Notes under the pieces: generated by a model
Told to the model about the DNA's origin: nothing
Databases searched by the model: none
What the model saw: the letters and a program-made list of their open reading frames with translations, nothing else
In this document: one piece after another, positions 61,466-64,000 of the stretch
How positions within the stretch are numbered: position 1 is the first letter of the stretch
How the letters are laid out: every line of letters starts with the position of its first letter
Source: Daucus carota subsp. sativus
Lineage: Eukaryota; Streptophyta; Magnoliopsida; Apiales; Apiaceae
Length of the DNA: 64,000 nucleotides
Reading direction: 5' to 3'
Assembly: GCF_001625215.2 (NCBI RefSeq)
Contig: NC_030381.2
Span: 1,017,131-1,081,130, forward strand
Position numbers and translations under genes: made by a program

Positions 61466-63660
61466 CTGCAATATATTATCGCAAGGACATCTTTAAAGAG
61501 AGCCAGAAAGAGAAGAAAGCATATGAAAGTGAAACCATACCCAAAAACACACATGCAACAGTCTACCTGGCAATAGCTTCCTGTGTTCAAATGGTGATAC
61601 ATAAATAAATGGCACGGCAATAAAAAGTCAGCACTCACTTGGAGGATGCCACTTCAATAATATAAAGATCTAAAGAAGAATGTCCACAGACTGGGTACAA
61701 AATATATTAGTCTAACATGCTGAGAAAATTTAAAATATGAATAATAATGGTAATTTGTAGGTCAACAGAAAGACAGAAGGTCTTTTAACTTGTCAAAAAG
61801 TATAGGGGTAGGAGAGTTGGAAAGTTTACTGAGCATGAGGAAATGCTTAAAAAAATGGTGATGGTGTGATAAAGCGGTGATGGTGTGATCATAACGTGGT
61901 AGCTTGAAGTAACGTGAATAAGTGACACGAAGATTTCTATATAGATGGAAGGAAAATTAAATTCGAAGAAATAATCTTGGCTGTAATGTTTGTGCGTAAG
62001 ATATTGTATGTATGTACAAATAACCTCGTATACAAAAATTGCCTTAAGATATTGCATAACCTATAACAATTAGATAAAGGTACAGATGGATCAAAATGCT
62101 TTCATTTATAGTGTCGCTTACACCAGTTTCTGCCTTTAAGAGTTTAGAATGAAGTATCAGATGCCTGCATTTCAACAAAGTCATTAAAGAATGGTAGCTC
62201 CGCTAGACTTGTAAAAAATCAAAAACTCATAAGAGATATACCCTTACTTTATTACCTTATACTATAAATGACAATATGCAAGAGAAATCAGGCTGGATAA
62301 AATATTTTCCAATTAAGTAATCTATAATGCACTGACATTCAATCACTTTTTACTGATGCAATTCGATATATTTAGTAAATACCACAGGAGCTAGCAAGTG
62401 CATTTATCCCATGGATAGGAGAACCTTCATTTCTTAACAATCAGGGTTTGAGTGTCAGTGGTGATATGGGAGCTTGAGTGGGCTAGCTGACCTCTTTAAG
62501 ACTTGCTTGTTTTTGTTTAAGAGAAAGCAAAAGAAACAGAGTATCCAGATGCACAATAACGTATGTTTGGGCAAAACGATCGACTAAGTGGAGAGGGGAT
62601 TTAGCATATTATGCATGAGCACCAGATTCTAAAGACTAATATGAAAGTTACCTGGTACATGTTGATAGTGATAAGCCAGCTTTGAGTAGTCAAATTTGCG
62701 ATTATTTTAATTTCGCATTGCTCATAACCCATAAATATTAAAATGGTACCTGCAAAAACCATGAACATAATCACTCAATCTAAATCAGGCATGTGATTAT
62801 AGAAAAGACAGCATGTGATATGACTGATGAGTGATGAGTATGGGTTACTCAATCCCAGTTATGACCTCTGGAAGAACCAAGTGCAAGATGAAATGACAAG
62901 AGGAAAGATACCAATAAAGGGTGTCATATCTGCAAGGGTTAGTATAACGGATACCTCTCATGATAGTAAGAGATTAATGATTCAAGCACTTACAGAGATT
63001 TGTGTGGGACCAAAAGTAGCAGGAAGTTACATTGAATGGCTAGAAATGAGATCAGATAACAATACTACAATCTTGTATACATGGAATCTCAATTTCACGA
63101 AGACTGCCCTTAAAAGCAGGAAAATCAGCTTTCTATGCCGCACATTGTCAGCATAACTATTACACTAAATATTACCTAAGAGGTAACAATTTTCACAAAC
63201 ATTCCAGTTCAGATATATGTGCATACATCTGTGTGTGTGAGTTTCTGTAGAACCCCTGTCAGTTGCTTTCAAGAATCATGACCCCCACACGGGAGTCTAC
63301 AGGCCTTTCAAGACTTCGACATGTACAGTGATAAGAGGATTCGGTGCAAGGGGATATCGTATATAACTATATATTAATATTAACATAATAGAAATCTATG
63401 TTTGATGATATGCATTGTATAACCTCTACTGCCTAGTTCTTAACATAACAAACAAACATTTCATCAAAGTCAAAAACCAAAAACATAACTTAATCATCCA
63501 AAACACAAAAACTCGACCTAAATTTCCAATTTTGCGTATGTGAATATAAACGTCAATACTTTTATGTGCTAGTTCACACCAATATTTGTTTTTTGTGGAA
63601 GTAATTAGCACTGATTTCAAGTACGAAAAGTGAAAATAAAATCGTAAATCAGCATTGTAC
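61466..63660. other. Intergenic DNA, no gene identified
   Basis: AT-rich, with an open frame of 109 codons (62827-63156, plus) that shows no known domain. A GC-richer patch at 63250-63350 may be a transposon scrap. Both strands were read for further exons of adrenodoxin reductase (expected next: a segment with PTPFGLVRSGVAPDH) and none was found. Confidence 0.45.
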
Positions 63661-63786
63661 CTTTTTGGCAGTGTAAAAACCAGCAGGGCCGCTTGCAACG
63701 ACGCAGTCGCGCAATGGACGAGAAGAAAACGTTGAATAGCATCTCCTCAGAAACATTTTTGCGGTGCAAGATCTCCTGAGAAACAT
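63661..63786 (-). pseudogene. First exon of an NADPH:adrenodoxin reductase-like gene, isolated
   Basis: Read on the minus strand from ATG 63786: 42 codons ending in AKK at a donor AAG|GTACAA. The N-terminus carries a small internal duplication, MFLRR twice ten residues apart, then YSTFSSRPLRDCVVASGPAG. Plant mitochondrial adrenodoxin reductases begin with a presequence followed by a VCVVGSGPAGFYTAEK-type FAD-binding motif. Here the first glycine of GxGxxG is alanine and Glu is Lys. No further exon lies within the 7 kb toward lower coordinates before or past the oxidoreductase gene, so the copy seems truncated. Family call from the motif; loss of function inferred. Confidence 0.55.
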
Positions 63787-64000
63787 TTTCACTCTCGACT
63801 TTAGTTTTTTTTTTATATAATTATCAAGCGAAGGGTGTAATATCTCAGAAGCAAGCTGAAGTTTAAATTGAAAACAATCCATATAATACTAACTTTTCTT
63901 AGGCAATTTGTCGAACAGGTGATAGCTGCCAACACATATAAAGCTCCATTCATATAGACACGGCTTAGTTACTTTACAATAATCAAATCGCCAAATCAGG
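63787..64000. other. Right edge, nothing recognised
   Basis: AT-rich upstream flank of the isolated adrenodoxin-reductase-like exon, with no clear promoter motif. Confidence 0.4.

Noticed and set aside
62827..63156. Plus-strand frame of 109 codons
   Set aside because: No recognisable domain or splice structure, and codon composition like the surrounding intergenic DNA. Kept only as a note.

Overview
The window is nuclear DNA of a flowering plant, most likely a eudicot. It is AT-rich, the genes have many introns with GT-AG (rarely GC-AG) borders, and it is full of plant-type transposons: Stowaway, PIF/Harbinger and hAT-like MITEs, Helitrons and a LINE. The proteins recognised are plant orthologues. 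I cannot fix the species, and nothing here is prokaryotic.

Layout. 0-5 kb: intergenic DNA with MITEs (one PIF-like, one hAT-like with an exact 8-bp target duplication, three Stowaway-like). 5.1-7.6 kb (minus): a three-exon gene for an unrecognised glycine-rich protein. A 1-kb inverted-repeat element lies just upstream of it. 9.7-21.7 kb: a 12-kb tandem array of a 170-bp satellite, about 70 copies, with a higher-order repeat structure. It ends next to a broken fragment of an MS1/MMD1-type PHD-finger gene and a hAT-like element (22.05-22.98 kb).

23.5-29.0 kb (plus): a complete eight-exon glyoxylate/succinic semialdehyde reductase (GLYR1), with a Helitron and a long-armed MITE in its introns. 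29.8-31.0 kb: a decayed LINE on the minus strand. 32.9-41.8 kb (plus): the eIF2-beta gene, complete over nine coding exons. Its last intron is 5.9 kb and filled with transposons, and intron 7 holds a duplicated piece of exon 7. 42-47.5 kb: transposons, including two near-identical tandem 0.87-kb elements inside a hAT-like element. 47.7-54.7 kb (plus): a NET4-type NETWORKED actin-binding protein gene. 56.5-60.4 kb (minus): a complete eight-exon chloroplast-type FAD-dependent oxidoreductase of the DAO fold, with a GC-AG first intron and a Helitron in intron 4. 61.3 kb and 63.7 kb (minus): two isolated exon-like segments, one an E/K-rich terminal exon and one the first exon of an adrenodoxin-reductase-like gene.

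The genes do not form a pathway; they are ordinary unlinked plant genes spaced by mobile DNA. The most unusual features are the satellite array with its higher-order structure, the (TA)n-targeting inverted-repeat family with its tandem pair, the nested hAT/MITE insertions, the three Helitron ends, and the exon-7 duplication in eIF2-beta. Gene models were assembled by hand from splice-site phase and protein continuity, with no transcript evidence.
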